Source: Paenibacillus sabinae T27 (GTDB taxonomy: Bacteria; Bacillota; Bacilli; Paenibacillales; Paenibacillaceae). Taken from it: a stretch of 64,000 bases of DNA. The notes beneath the pieces were generated by a model that had not been told where the DNA came from, made no database searches, and saw nothing but the letters and a program-made list of their open reading frames with translations. The stretch covers positions 4,351,280-4,415,279 of the forward strand of contig NZ_CP004078.1 of the NCBI RefSeq assembly GCF_000612505.1, given 5' to 3'. Every line of letters starts with the position of its first letter. Position 1 is the stretch's first letter. This document shows, one piece after another, positions 46,358-55,973 of this stretch. The translations under genes were made by a program, and so were the position numbers.

Positions 46358-47239
46358 CTATTTAAGGGAACCGACCATGACACCTTTTTCAAAATACTTT
46401 TGGAAGAACGGATACATTACAAGGAGCGGCAAACTCGACACAACAATCGCGGCATACTTGATGATTTCAGACAATTTTTTCATTTCCGCCATGGCGAGCT
46501 GATCACTGATCATGCTTGGATCGACCTGATTCTGAATCAGGATGGAACGCAGAACGAGCTGCAGCGGATGAAGGTTCGGATTATCTAAATAGATCATGGC
46601 ATCAAAGTAGGAATTCCACTGGCCGACAAAGGCATACAGCGCAAGCACGAAGATAATGGGTTTGGAGAGCGGCAGCACAACGCTGAGGAATATCTTCATC
46701 TCCGACGCCCCGTCCACATTGGCTGCTTCCCTCAGTTCTTTGGGCACTCCTTTAAAGAAGGTTCTGGACAAAATAATGTTCCATACGTTGACCGCTCCGG
46801 GAATGATCACGGCCCAAACCGTGTTAAGCAGACCCAGATTCTTGACCAGCAGGTAAGTCGGAACAAGTCCGCCGCCAAAGAACATCGTAATGAGGAACAA
46901 GGTCATAAAGAGGCTTCTTCCCTTTAATCTCTCATCCGACAAGGCGTATCCTGCGCAAATCGAAACCATAACGGTGAGAAGAGCAAATGCGGAAGCGTAA
47001 AATATAGCGTTTCCAAATCCTCGAATCATGGCTGGATTAGTAAGAATCTTCTTGTATCCTTCCAATGTCCAATCGGAGATGTGGAACGACAATCCTTGGT
47101 TGAGCAGCACCGACGGGTCCATAAATGATGCGATCACTACATAAATCAGTGGCAGAAGCACCATCAGTACGGCAAGAATCAAAAAGGTGGTGTTCAGCAT
47201 GAGAATAAATCGGTCCAGCCGGGAATGTTTGATGAACAT
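46358..47239 (-). CDS. carbohydrate ABC transporter permease (YtcP/LplC type)
   Basis: The product has 293 residues with six membrane spans, an EAA loop at ELREAANVDGASEMKIFLSV and the family's C-terminal ending FFQKYFEKGVMVGSLK. AGGAG precedes the ATG. It follows the YteP-type permease gene closely. Confidence 0.92.
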   Translation of the reverse strand: MFIKHSRLDRFILMLNTTFLILAVLMVLLPLIYVVIASFMDPSVLLNQGLSFHISDWTLEGYKKILTNPAMIRGFGNAIFYASAFALLTVMVSICAGYALSDERLKGRSLFMTLFLITMFFGGGLVPTYLLVKNLGLLNTVWAVIIPGAVNVWNIILSRTFFKGVPKELREAANVDGASEMKIFLSVVLPLSKPIIFVLALYAFVGQWNSYFDAMIYLDNPNLHPLQLVLRSILIQNQVDPSMISDQLAMAEMKKLSEIIKYAAIVVSSLPLLVMYPFFQKYFEKGVMVGSLK

Positions 47240-47256
47240 GACTTGCGACTCCTTTC

Positions 47257-48210
47257 TTAGTAAAGACCTTCACCCTCATTCAGTTTCTTCACAACGAAGT
47301 TAACCGTAACGAGCAGGACAACGTTGATGACCGAGTTAAACAATCCAACCGCGGACGAGTAAGCATAGTCGCCTTTTTGCAAACCGATTTTGTACACGTA
47401 AGTCGGAATGATTTCGGCTGTCGGCAAATTCGTTGCCGTTTGCATCAGGTAGGCTTTCTCAAATCCAATCGACATGATGCTGCCAGCCGCAAGGATAAAG
47501 ACAATGGCCATAATCGGGCGAATGGTTGGAAGATCAATATGGCGGATTCGTTGAAGAAGATTGGCGCCATCCAGGTTGGCCGCATTATGCAGCTCGGGAT
47601 CGACGTTGGCAAGTGCGGCCACATAGATAATCGATGCCCAGCCGGCCCCTGTCCAAATATCCGAAAGAATATAGATCCAGCGGAAGTACTCCGGTTTGGA
47701 CATGAACATAATCGGCTCATTGGTAATCAAGCTGAACAGCTGGTTGATCGGTCCTGTAGGGGACAGGAAGATAAACAGCATCCCAACCACGACAACGACG
47801 GAAATGAAGTTAGGGGCGTACAGCATTAATTGGATGTTCTTTTTAACGCCGGCCCTGCGCACCTGATTCAGCATTAAGGCAAGCAGGATAGGAACGGGGA
47901 AGCCCAACAGCAAGCCGAAAAGACTCAATTTAAGCGTATTCATAAATATATCTGTGAAATTGGGGGATGACAGGAACTTCTCGAAGTTATAAAAACCTAC
48001 CCAATCACTTCCCAATATCCCTCTGATCGGACTGAAATCCTTAAAGGCGATAATTGCACCATACATAGGGCCGTATTTAAAAATTAGGGTCAGGATCAAA
48101 GCCGGAGCGAGCATTAAATAAAGAAAGTAGTGCTTCTTTATATATTCAAATGCGGAGCTCTTTTGGCTGATCACCGGTTTTCTGTAATCCACTTCGACTG
48201 AGTTTTGCAA
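47257..48210 (-). CDS. carbohydrate ABC transporter permease (YteP/LplB type)
   Basis: The product has 317 residues with six membrane spans. It shows the typical YteP opening YLMLAPALILTLIFKYGPMY and EAA loop around LHNAANLDGANLLQRIRHID. TTG at 48210 is the likely start because GGAGG lies eight bases before it; the ATG at 48225 sits on top of that site with nothing upstream. First gene of the operon, behind a sigma-A promoter at 48303-48331. Confidence 0.9.
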   Translation of the reverse strand: MQNSVEVDYRKPVISQKSSAFEYIKKHYFLYLMLAPALILTLIFKYGPMYGAIIAFKDFSPIRGILGSDWVGFYNFEKFLSSPNFTDIFMNTLKLSLFGLLLGFPVPILLALMLNQVRRAGVKKNIQLMLYAPNFISVVVVVGMLFIFLSPTGPINQLFSLITNEPIMFMSKPEYFRWIYILSDIWTGAGWASIIYVAALANVDPELHNAANLDGANLLQRIRHIDLPTIRPIMAIVFILAAGSIMSIGFEKAYLMQTATNLPTAEIIPTYVYKIGLQKGDYAYSSAVGLFNSVINVVLLVTVNFVVKKLNEGEGLY

Positions 48211-48302
48211 CGCCTTTACCTCCATTCTTGTAAAGTTTTATATTTGATGCAGCAAGAGTAATTAAAGGGCTTTCATATCCACTTATTTCTTTCTGCATTT
48301 AC

Positions 48303-48331
48303 AATTTACCAAATTACACACCTAACGTCAA
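48303..48331 (-). promoter_or_regulatory. sigma-A promoter of the YteP/YtcP operon
   Basis: On the minus strand TTGACG (48326-48331) and TAAATT (48303-48308) stand exactly 17 bases apart, about 90 bases before the first gene. The surrounding 48226-48604 gap is AT-rich and holds no gene. Confidence 0.6.
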
Positions 48332-48484
48332 TACGTTTTGTAAAAATAAATTGTTCATTTGACAATTAAAATGTTTATAAAAAAGCATAATCATGTCAGT
48401 CTAATTCCAATGTATGCAATATGAACAAGGACTAATCCATCGATTCACCTAATTAAATTCAATGTTAATAACAATAATGACAAA

Positions 48485-48521
48485 TTAATGCACACTAAAT
48501 GTAAATCAAATTGTGCATTAA
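48485..48521. terminator. AT-rich inverted repeat, possible terminator
   Basis: TTAATGCACA and TGTGCATTAA form a 10-bp stem with a 17-base loop, about 85 bases downstream of the mutarotase-like gene. It could terminate that operon or be an operator for the next one. Confidence 0.4.
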
Positions 48522-48604
48522 TAAAACAATAAAAATACCTACCGCACTCCACATGGCTTAGCCTTCTTACGGCATTCACGCTTGCGGTTTGCAGCAGGTT
48601 ATTG

Positions 48605-49570
48605 TTAATCCGGATTCTTTGGTTCCGAGCCATTGTTATATTCATTGTTCAAATACGGACGGATCGCCGATTCCAATTCGTTTTCATTGTCCATGGACAA
48701 GCTTGCATTTCCAATCAATTTCCATCTTTCCGTATGCGATACCGTCTCGAGCGGTGCTACGGTCTTTAATTCACCCAGCGTCTCCAATTCCAGAAAAAGA
48801 TGATTCGTATAGCATTCAAACGAAACTCCATAATCCGGATAAACCGCTTGAACGTTGTGCCGGTAGGTTTTGATAAATAATTGGCCCTTGTTGAAATAGG
48901 CGGCCCAGCCCTCATCATTATTGGTTCCGAATTTAAAAGGTTTCGCTGTTTCATCCTGCTGCAGCAGGATATAACGCTCTCCCCAATAGACACGATGGTC
49001 GTTCATTTGACTTTCGGGCCATAAAGCGAGCACTCGATTTGGAAGTACGAGCGTCTCTCGTCTCGCCTGGGGAATAATCGCTTTACCGCCCTCAGCCATG
49101 ACCGACAAGGCCCAAGGAGCAAAGGTGACCGGCCAGGCCCCCGTATTGGTAATACGATGATGAATCGTAACTTCGCCGCTTTCGGGATTCATCTGCACCT
49201 CAATCTCTTTTTGCACATGGGTCCAGGTTTCCGCATCAGGGATCAGCACAATGCCATTTCCGGCCGCTCGCCACCGTACGGGTCCATTATCCGGGTATGT
49301 CGTTCGAGGGACAGACTCCGGGCTCGTCCACAGCCGGTGTCCTCCGTAAATATGCCATTCGCCTCCGCCGACAACCGAGAAGTCCTCGACTGCTTCTTTA
49401 AACTGCCGCTCGGTATCTTCAAAGAATACATTATCGCCGCCAGTAAAGCCAAAGCGGATAATTCTCGGTCCGAACTCTACCGTTGCGACGAGGCTTATCG
49501 TGCCGTTTGTAACTTCCACACATTTTCCATAGTTCCCATAAATAATGGGCCGCACGCATAGCTCTGCCAT
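48605..49570 (-). CDS. DUF4380-like galactose-mutarotase-fold protein
   Basis: The product has 321 residues and an all-beta, mutarotase-like fold. The N terminus contains NGTISLVATVEFGPRIIRF and a central YGGHRLWTSPE stretch typical of DUF4380 and aldose-epimerase relatives. There is no signal peptide. GAGGGG precedes the ATG. It is the last gene of the predicted sugar-acid operon starting at 55783 and may interconvert anomers or bind the sugar. The function is inferred from fold and context. Confidence 0.72.
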   Translation of the reverse strand: MAELCVRPIIYGNYGKCVEVTNGTISLVATVEFGPRIIRFGFTGGDNVFFEDTERQFKEAVEDFSVVGGGEWHIYGGHRLWTSPESVPRTTYPDNGPVRWRAAGNGIVLIPDAETWTHVQKEIEVQMNPESGEVTIHHRITNTGAWPVTFAPWALSVMAEGGKAIIPQARRETLVLPNRVLALWPESQMNDHRVYWGERYILLQQDETAKPFKFGTNNDEGWAAYFNKGQLFIKTYRHNVQAVYPDYGVSFECYTNHLFLELETLGELKTVAPLETVSHTERWKLIGNASLSMDNENELESAIRPYLNNEYNNGSEPKNPD

Positions 49571-49587
49571 TATGAACCCCTCGCAAG

Positions 49588-50388
49588 TTATTCCTCAGTA
49601 ATAGCCTTCGAATTCCGCTGCGCAAACAGTCTGCTGCCCGCAATCGCGATCAAGCCTAACGAGAATAAGACGATCAACGTATAGACCGCATTAATCTGCG
49701 GCGAATAGCCGTGACGGATCATGGACCAGATGAGCATAGGTAGGGTATTGTCCGTTCCAATCAGAAAGAAGGATACAATCACTTCGTCGAACGAAATCGT
49801 CAGCCCGAGCAGTGCTCCGGCCAGCACCGCGCTTCTGATATTCGGGAGTGTAATGAGCAGAAAGGTCCGCATCGGCGAGGCGCCCAGATCCATAGATGCA
49901 AACTCCAGATTCCGATCAAATCTTTTCAAACGGTCCATAACCAGAAACATTACAACTGGTGTAATAAACGTGATATGCCCGATAATGACAGTCATCAGAG
50001 AAGCATCCACCTGCAGAAACTTGAACAGCAGATTGAGCGATGTCCCAATAATAATTCCCGGCAAAATGTAAGGAAGAAGAATCAAAAATTGCAGGAATGA
50101 TCCCCCGCGTATCCGGTACCGCTGAAACAAGTAGGCCGCCAGTGTACCAAATACAATTGCGCATAGCGTGGCAGGCAGGCTAACCAATAAACTGTTTTTC
50201 GCGGCAACCCAGAGCTCCGTATTCGAGAACAACCCCCTGTACCAATCAAATGTCAGCTTCTTGATCGGGAGCACCTGGACTTTCGATTCATTGAAGGAGA
50301 ACAGGATCGTCACCAGAATCGGAAGATACAAGAAGGTGTATACGATGAACGCAAATAGCAGCGCCCCCACATATTTCAAATACTTCAT
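49588..50388 (-). CDS. PotC-type ABC transporter permease
   Basis: The product has 266 residues with six membrane spans. The EAA loop reads EFASMDLGASPMRTFLLITLP (split around its conserved Gly), and the family signature near ISFDEVIVSFFL is present, as in spermidine/putrescine-type second permeases. It lies 11 bases after the PotB-type gene. Despite the polyamine-transporter architecture, the operon partners point to a sugar acid or related substrate. Confidence 0.9.
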   Translation of the reverse strand: MKYLKYVGALLFAFIVYTFLYLPILVTILFSFNESKVQVLPIKKLTFDWYRGLFSNTELWVAAKNSLLVSLPATLCAIVFGTLAAYLFQRYRIRGGSFLQFLILLPYILPGIIIGTSLNLLFKFLQVDASLMTVIIGHITFITPVVMFLVMDRLKRFDRNLEFASMDLGASPMRTFLLITLPNIRSAVLAGALLGLTISFDEVIVSFFLIGTDNTLPMLIWSMIRHGYSPQINAVYTLIVLFSLGLIAIAGSRLFAQRNSKAITEE

Positions 50389-50399
50389 GAACAGCCTCC

Positions 50400-51242
50400 T
50401 TACTCCTCAAAGATAGCCTGTACGTTCCCGATTCTGCGCGTTGCCGCAATGACCGCCAATAGGAACAGCAGCATAATCATCGAAAGCGCAGCGCCGAGCG
50501 GCCAGTTATAACTGTTGCCGAATTGCGTTTGAATCATATTTCCATACATGATTCCCGATGTGCCTCCGACCAGCGAGGGTGTCATGTAGTCTCCGAACGA
50601 GGTGATGAAGGCGAACATAAACCCCGTCACGACACCCGGCATACTGAGTGGAAAGACAACTGTCCAGAACGCCCTTGATCCGCTTGCTCCCAAATCTGCC
50701 GCGGCCTGCAGCAGATTGCCGGGAATTTTCTCGATGGCACTATAGATCGGAATAAAAGTGAACGGTATCGCGATGCACAGCATCGTGATGACGACCGCGG
50801 AGCTGTTGAACAACAGCGACGAGGAAGGCTGTTTTAAAATCCCCGTCAATACCAAGAGCGAGTTAATGAACCCGGATTCTCCCAAAATCGACCTCCAGGA
50901 ATAGATCCGCACTAAATACCCCACCCACAAAGGAGCCAGCACCCCAAGAAACAGGATCGTCTTCATGGTTCCTCTCCGGTGATTGACGAACAATGCCAAC
51001 GGATAGCTTATAAGCGCCGACAGCACCGCGACAATCAAAGCCAGCTTGATCGTTTTCCAAAGCAATGACAAGTATATCGGGTCTTGGAAAATTTTCGAGT
51101 AATTTTGAATACTAAAGCTGTGAACGATCTGGAAATTATCAATACTCCAGAAGCTGAACAGCAGCATCGCAGAAACAGGCAGGACGATGAACAAGAGTAC
51201 CCATATGGAAATCATAATCAGCATCAGGTTTTTCCCGTACAT
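50400..51242 (-). CDS. PotB-type ABC transporter permease
   Basis: The product has 280 residues with six membrane spans. The EAA loop is near NLLQAAADLGASGSRAFWTV and the motif ITSFGDYMTPSLVGG is typical of PotB-like permeases. The ATG at 51242 is chosen since GGGGGAG lies upstream and it starts one base from the ATPase stop; the longer frame to 51308 overlaps the ATPase gene. Confidence 0.9.
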   Translation of the reverse strand: MYGKNLMLIMISIWVLLFIVLPVSAMLLFSFWSIDNFQIVHSFSIQNYSKIFQDPIYLSLLWKTIKLALIVAVLSALISYPLALFVNHRRGTMKTILFLGVLAPLWVGYLVRIYSWRSILGESGFINSLLVLTGILKQPSSSLLFNSSAVVITMLCIAIPFTFIPIYSAIEKIPGNLLQAAADLGASGSRAFWTVVFPLSMPGVVTGFMFAFITSFGDYMTPSLVGGTSGIMYGNMIQTQFGNSYNWPLGAALSMIMLLFLLAVIAATRRIGNVQAIFEE

Positions 51243-51243
51243 C

Positions 51244-52329
51244 TTAGCTCCCCCACTCTTTGACGATAACCGCATCCTCCGGACGGAAGAACAGATCCAC
51301 GCTCTCACCCTCCGAGAATTTCACGTTCCCGTCGTCCTTCTGCTGCTTCATCAGAATATGTGTTCCTCCAGCCTCTCTGAACGTCAACTCTCTATCCGCG
51401 CCATAATAGGTTTCTTCCACGAAGACCGCGCTGAGACGGTTAATATACCGTTCATCGTCTTTGGAGATCCGGAGCTTCTCCGGACGGACCGAAATGTAAA
51501 CATGCGGCTCTCCCGAGAGATCCGAAGCCTCATTTGTCATCGCTTGAAGCCCGGCATCACTCACAAAGTGGGTTGGCCCTTCCATTCTTCCTTTAATCAG
51601 ATTGGATTTTCCGATAAAACCGGCAACGAAGCTCGTTTGGGGCATTTCGTAAATCTCCTCTGGCGAACCCACTTGATGCAGCACGCCGTTCTTCATTACG
51701 GCAATACGGTCCGACAGGCTCAGCGCTTCCCCCTGATCATGCGTGATGTACACGAAAGTGATGTCCACTTCCCTTTGCAGATGCTTCAGCACCCGCTGCA
51801 TTTCTTGCCTTAGATGAAAATCGAGCGCGGAAAGCGGCTCATCCAGCAGCAGAACTTCCGGTTTGGAAATGAGTGCCCGGGCTAACGCGACACGCTGCTT
51901 CTGTCCGCCGCTGAGCTGATTCGGAGAACGGTCAAGAAAGGGGTCCATACTTACCATCTTCATGCTTTCGATCACTCGGGAACGAATCTCATTCTTCGGC
52001 ACCTTCCTGAGTTTTAGAGGATAGGCCACGTTATCATAGACTGTCATATGGGGAAAAAGGGCATAGTTTTGAAACACGGTATTCACATTCCGCTTGTAGG
52101 GAGGAATATGGTTAGCCGAGGTTCCGGATAGATACACCGCCCCCTCGGTCGCATGATCAAATCCCGCTATCATTTTCAGCGTTGTCGTTTTACCGCAACC
52201 ACTCGGTCCCACAATGGAAAAAAATTCTCCTCTTCTGATCGACAAGTTTAAATCTTTGATTGCCTCGTAATTGCCAAATCGTTTCGATACCTGGCGCAGC
52301 TCCACTACAGCCTGTTCTTGATTGATCAT
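51244..52329 (-). CDS. PotA-type ABC transporter ATP-binding protein
   Basis: The product has 361 residues. It has Walker A GPSGCGKTT, signature LSGGQKQRVAL, Walker B VLLLDEP and switch His in YITHDQ, then a C-terminal TOBE domain (about 280-355). The ATG at 52329 follows AAAGGAG. It energises the PotBC-like permeases encoded next to it. Confidence 0.92.
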   Translation of the reverse strand: MINQEQAVVELRQVSKRFGNYEAIKDLNLSIRRGEFFSIVGPSGCGKTTTLKMIAGFDHATEGAVYLSGTSANHIPPYKRNVNTVFQNYALFPHMTVYDNVAYPLKLRKVPKNEIRSRVIESMKMVSMDPFLDRSPNQLSGGQKQRVALARALISKPEVLLLDEPLSALDFHLRQEMQRVLKHLQREVDITFVYITHDQGEALSLSDRIAVMKNGVLHQVGSPEEIYEMPQTSFVAGFIGKSNLIKGRMEGPTHFVSDAGLQAMTNEASDLSGEPHVYISVRPEKLRISKDDERYINRLSAVFVEETYYGADRELTFREAGGTHILMKQQKDDGNVKFSEGESVDLFFRPEDAVIVKEWGS

Positions 52330-52395
52330 GAGGTCTCTCCTTTCCAAAGCAAGGCTGCGGCCGCTAAGCCGCACCCTTCCATGCAGATGATTCGG

Positions 52396-53535
52396 TTATT
52401 GAGCCGCTTTGACTTCATTCCACAGCTTCACGCGTTTTTCAAAGCTTTCCGGGAAGGCTACGTACACAAGATTGTTGAAATAATTAGGATCATCCATATG
52501 CGAAACCTTTTTCTCCTCATCTGTCAGCTTGTTTGCCGAGTCGGCATTCACCCCGCCGTAGCTCGTCTTCTTGATCAGCTGCGCCTGAACTTCCGACGAA
52601 ATCAGATAATCGATATATACGTGGACCAGTTCGGGATCTTTGGCATCCTTGCCGATGACCGCATTGTCGATCCACACCAAAGCCCCTTCCTTCGGAATCA
52701 CTTCCACGACATTCTTTCCTTCTTTTTGAAGATCTGTAATCATTGTCGGTCCCATAGAGAAGCCGATCCAGCCTTCGTCGCTTGCCATCAGATTCTTCCC
52801 GTCTTCAAAGCCGGCGTAATAGGTACGAACCAGCGGTTTCTGTTCGAGCAATTTGCTCTTCACTTGATCCAGCTGCGCATCAGTCAGGTTATACGGATCT
52901 TTGAAGCCAAGAAGCATCGCTGTCATTGCCGTTTGATTGGCCGCATCGTCCAGGGTAACGATCTTTCCGCTGTACTTCGGATCCCACAATGCGTTCCAGG
53001 AGTCAATCGGTTCTTTGATTTTATCCGTGTTGACCATCATAGGCAGCGAACCCCAGGCAAACGGAACCGCATAGGTCTTTCCGTCCTTTACTACGTGTTT
53101 ATCGTTGAGCGACTTCATATTTGCGATTAGCTGATTTGTATTCTTGAGCTTCGCCAAGTCAATCGGTTGAATCAAATTCATTTTGAAGTAACGGTTCACG
53201 GACCCGCCATCCATGAAAATCAGGTCGTACTTTACAGAACCGGACGCTGCTTTGGCGAACATTTCATCAACGCTGCCGGCATAAGTGACTTTAACGGTTA
53301 CGCCGTATTTTTGCTCAAAAGGCTTCACCCATTCATCTTCCTGATATCCTTCCCAGGACAGCACATTAATCGTTTCACCTTTGAACTTCGCCAGATCCTC
53401 GCCGCCATTTGAGGGAGCAGCAGAGCTTGCCGTTCCGGCGCCTGAATTTGTGGAGCTTGCGCTGCCGACACATCCGCTGAGCCCAACCAGAATGACTACA
53501 GACATCAGAACAATCAGTACATGTTTCAGTTTCAT
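52396..53535 (-). CDS. PotD-type substrate-binding lipoprotein
   Basis: The product has 379 residues with lipobox LSGC (Cys22). The mature part resembles PotD: it starts with INVLSWEGYQEDEWVKPFE and has YDLIFMDGGSVNRY and AVPFAWGSLPMMVNTDKI. GGAGG precedes the ATG. The binding protein belongs to the importer of the sugar-acid operon, and its true ligand may not be a polyamine. Confidence 0.88.
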   Translation of the reverse strand: MKLKHVLIVLMSVVILVGLSGCVGSASSTNSGAGTASSAAPSNGGEDLAKFKGETINVLSWEGYQEDEWVKPFEQKYGVTVKVTYAGSVDEMFAKAASGSVKYDLIFMDGGSVNRYFKMNLIQPIDLAKLKNTNQLIANMKSLNDKHVVKDGKTYAVPFAWGSLPMMVNTDKIKEPIDSWNALWDPKYSGKIVTLDDAANQTAMTAMLLGFKDPYNLTDAQLDQVKSKLLEQKPLVRTYYAGFEDGKNLMASDEGWIGFSMGPTMITDLQKEGKNVVEVIPKEGALVWIDNAVIGKDAKDPELVHVYIDYLISSEVQAQLIKKTSYGGVNADSANKLTDEEKKVSHMDDPNYFNNLVYVAFPESFEKRVKLWNEVKAAQ

Positions 53536-53551
53536 GTTCTTCCTCCCTTAA

Positions 53552-54580
53552 TTAATCTGCCCAAGAAATGATTGTCTTTAGACCGGTAAGGTTGCCGGCA
53601 AGCAGAATCTCTTTCGCCTCTTCCGGAGATACCACCCGTTCGACCAATGGATTCAACTTTATTTGATTACGTGCCACGCATTCGATCGCCCTGGACCAGA
53701 TGGCAGGAGAATTGGTCCGACCGTAAATACGGATGCCTTTAAAAATGATTTCTCTGTGCGGAAAATGATCGGTATGACTATCATTAAAACCGTACAAGAT
53801 AATCCTTCCGCCTGTGCTGGCATATCGAACTGCATCTTTCACGGTATCCGACAAACCGACGGCGTCGATAACCAATTGAAAGCCACCTCTGTCACGTATG
53901 CTCGGATGCTCTTTGAGCGCAGCGTCCTGCCCGTCGAATGGGATCAGGTCGTCTGCTCCGAATCTTTGGAGTAATTCCGTGCGCTCCGGAAGTTTGTAAA
54001 CTACGCAGATGCGTCCGGCTCCCATCATTTTGGCGATTTGCGTAAAATACAAGGCGGCGGGACCGTCTCCGTAAATGAGCACATGTTCCCCTGGCAGGAG
54101 GCCTGCGTTGTCCACAGCTCCAAAGGGACAAGCCATGGGTTCGAAAATCGCAGCCGAAACATCGCTCAGCTCAATCGGAATTTTGTGTGCGCTTTTTGCC
54201 GGAACCCTGACGTAATCGGCCCATCCGCCGTTTTCGTTGATCCCCAGCTCACAATAATTCGCACAAAATTCCGGCTGTGAAGCTTTGCAGAAAAAACATT
54301 CGCCGCAGGGCACTCCCGGATCAATTACGACCCTGTCTCCCTCTTTCAATTCTTTGACATTACTGCCCGTCTCAATTACTTTCCCAGTTATTTCATGGCC
54401 TAATATATAAGGCGGGGAATAGGGGAACTTGCCCTTTATGATTTCAACATCCGTGGCGCAGACACCGGTATAGCTTACACGAACCAGTACCTCGGTGGGA
54501 CGAATCTCGGGAATCGGGACCTCTCTTAGAGCCAGAATCCCATCCCCTTCCCATATAAGTGCTCTCATCATGCCCGCCAT
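53552..54580 (-). CDS. zinc-dependent alcohol/sugar dehydrogenase (MDR family)
   Basis: The product has 342 residues. Catalytic-zinc ligands lie in YTGVCATDVE and ILGHEITG, structural-zinc cysteines in CGECFFCKASQPEFC, and a Rossmann domain follows (about 160-290). It resembles threonine, sorbitol or galactitol dehydrogenases that oxidise a secondary alcohol with NAD(P). GGAGGAG precedes the ATG. It lies downstream of an enolase-superfamily dehydratase, suggesting sequential oxidation and dehydration of a sugar or sugar acid. Confidence 0.9.
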   Translation of the reverse strand: MAGMMRALIWEGDGILALREVPIPEIRPTEVLVRVSYTGVCATDVEIIKGKFPYSPPYILGHEITGKVIETGSNVKELKEGDRVVIDPGVPCGECFFCKASQPEFCANYCELGINENGGWADYVRVPAKSAHKIPIELSDVSAAIFEPMACPFGAVDNAGLLPGEHVLIYGDGPAALYFTQIAKMMGAGRICVVYKLPERTELLQRFGADDLIPFDGQDAALKEHPSIRDRGGFQLVIDAVGLSDTVKDAVRYASTGGRIILYGFNDSHTDHFPHREIIFKGIRIYGRTNSPAIWSRAIECVARNQIKLNPLVERVVSPEEAKEILLAGNLTGLKTIISWAD

Positions 54581-54643
54581 TATATCTCCTCCATTGGCAT
54601 TCTGGCTTTCAATTGACGCTTTTACGGAAATAAGCCCCTGGTT

Positions 54644-55783
54644 CTATCGGTCACAGCGGTATTTCTCCAGCGCCTCTTCATTCAACTCAACGCCCAAACC
54701 GGGCTTGTCGGAAATTTCGGCATACCCGTCCTTGACGGTAACGTCGCTGAGCAGCATTTCCTGACGGATTGGCGTTTCGGCTACACAGTATTCCAGCAAA
54801 GCGCCGTTCGGTATGGCCGTGACCAAATGCAGGGAGGCGGCCACAACGATTCCGCTGCTCCAGGCATGGGGCACACAGGTAATATGATGCGCTTGGGCAA
54901 GCTGGGCAATTCTCTTCGCTTCGCTTAAGCCTCCGCAGCGGGTCACATCCGGCTGAACAATGTCGACTCCGCCTTGCTCGATCAGTTCTTTGAAGCCGTA
55001 GCGCGTCGTTTCATTCTCTCCTCCGGCAATGCGGATAGAGGTTGATTCCGCCAATTTGCGGTATCCTTCGTAATCGTCGGCAAAGAGCGGTTCTTCGATC
55101 CAGTAAGGAGTGAAAGGCTCAAGCTCTTTGGCGAGCGCCATACGCGAGGCGGCGTCGATCGGGTGGTCGTCGGAGGGAATAAAGCCGAGGTCGAACAGCA
55201 AATCAATGTTCGGGCCCGCTGCTTCACGGCAAGCTTTTACCAGCTCTACAATCTCCCGGTTACCCTGTTCAAATCCACCCCAGCCCAGTTTGATCGCCGT
55301 GTAGCCGTGCTCAACCCACTTCTTCGTTTCGTCATATGCTTCCTGCGGGGTATAGGGCATCAAAGTGCTTGCATACGCCCGAACCTTGCCGCGCTGCGCG
55401 CCGCCAAGCAGCTTGTACACCGGCAGATTGAGTGCCTTGCCCATAATATCCCACAGCGCAATATCAATCCCGCTGATGGCATGGATGACAACTCCCCTTC
55501 TTCCATAGAAGGTGCTTCCCACATACAGCTTCTCCCAGATACGTTCGATTTCGAATGGATTCTCTCCGATGAGCATTTCTCCGAGCCCTTGGCAAATACG
55601 GTGGGAGGAAGGCGTATCGATAATCGATTTGACCACCCACGGAGCCGAATCCACTTCGCCAATCCCGGTAATTCCTTCATCCGTGTGGACTTTGATAATG
55701 ATTCCATCCTGGGCGCTATCATTGATTAATTCAATCGTATTGCCTTGTCTTACGGGGATTGCTTCAACCTTCGTAATCTTCAC
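54644..55783 (-). CDS. mandelate racemase/muconate lactonizing family dehydratase
   Basis: The product has 379 residues of the enolase superfamily. The N-terminal capping domain (1-125) is followed by a TIM barrel with Lys in TAIKLGWGG, metal carboxylates in LLFDLGF, WIEEPLF and AGGENETT, and a late His in CVPHAWSSG. Such enzymes usually dehydrate sugar acids (galactonate, rhamnonate, etc.) or epimerise them. First gene of the operon, behind a strong promoter overlapped by a palindromic operator. The substrate is not predictable by eye. Confidence 0.9.
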   Translation of the reverse strand: MKITKVEAIPVRQGNTIELINDSAQDGIIIKVHTDEGITGIGEVDSAPWVVKSIIDTPSSHRICQGLGEMLIGENPFEIERIWEKLYVGSTFYGRRGVVIHAISGIDIALWDIMGKALNLPVYKLLGGAQRGKVRAYASTLMPYTPQEAYDETKKWVEHGYTAIKLGWGGFEQGNREIVELVKACREAAGPNIDLLFDLGFIPSDDHPIDAASRMALAKELEPFTPYWIEEPLFADDYEGYRKLAESTSIRIAGGENETTRYGFKELIEQGGVDIVQPDVTRCGGLSEAKRIAQLAQAHHITCVPHAWSSGIVVAASLHLVTAIPNGALLEYCVAETPIRQEMLLSDVTVKDGYAEISDKPGLGVELNEEALEKYRCDR

Positions 55784-55823
55784 GTCATATCTCCTCCTGC
55801 TGGGTGTGATGTTTCATGACAAT

Positions 55824-55852
55824 AATATAAAATGTCGATTGTAGATTGTCAA
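55824..55852 (-). promoter_or_regulatory. sigma-A promoter of the sugar-acid operon
   Basis: On the minus strand TTGACA (55847-55852) and TATATT (55824-55829) are 17 bases apart, close to consensus. Its -35 box lies inside operator 55838-55856. Confidence 0.78.
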
Positions 55853-55856
55853 CAAT
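55838..55856. promoter_or_regulatory. GntR-type operator O1
   Basis: ATTGTAGATTGTCAACAAT fits the shared 19-bp pattern ATTGTnnATTGTnnACAAT with the second site at 55935. It covers the -35 box of the sugar-acid operon promoter. Confidence 0.65.
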
Positions 55857-55934
55857 TTATTCTGGTGTATAATATGCTTATCAACGTTCACAGGGTAATG
55901 AATCTAGTTGACAATATTTTATTGAAGCAAGTAC

Positions 55935-55953
55935 ATTGTTTATTGTAAACAAT
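55935..55953. promoter_or_regulatory. GntR-type operator O2
   Basis: ATTGTTTATTGTAAACAAT is a perfect palindrome apart from its centre and lies 20 bases before the GntR gene. TTGACA at 55908-55913 may be that gene's -35 box, so the site would allow autoregulation. Confidence 0.65.
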
Positions 55954-55973
55954 AACCAGATCGGAGATTCTTT

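Noticed and set aside
49588..53535. Calling the PotABCD-like genes a spermidine/putrescine importer
   Set aside because: Operon partners are sugar-acid enzymes; family architecture alone does not fix the ligand.
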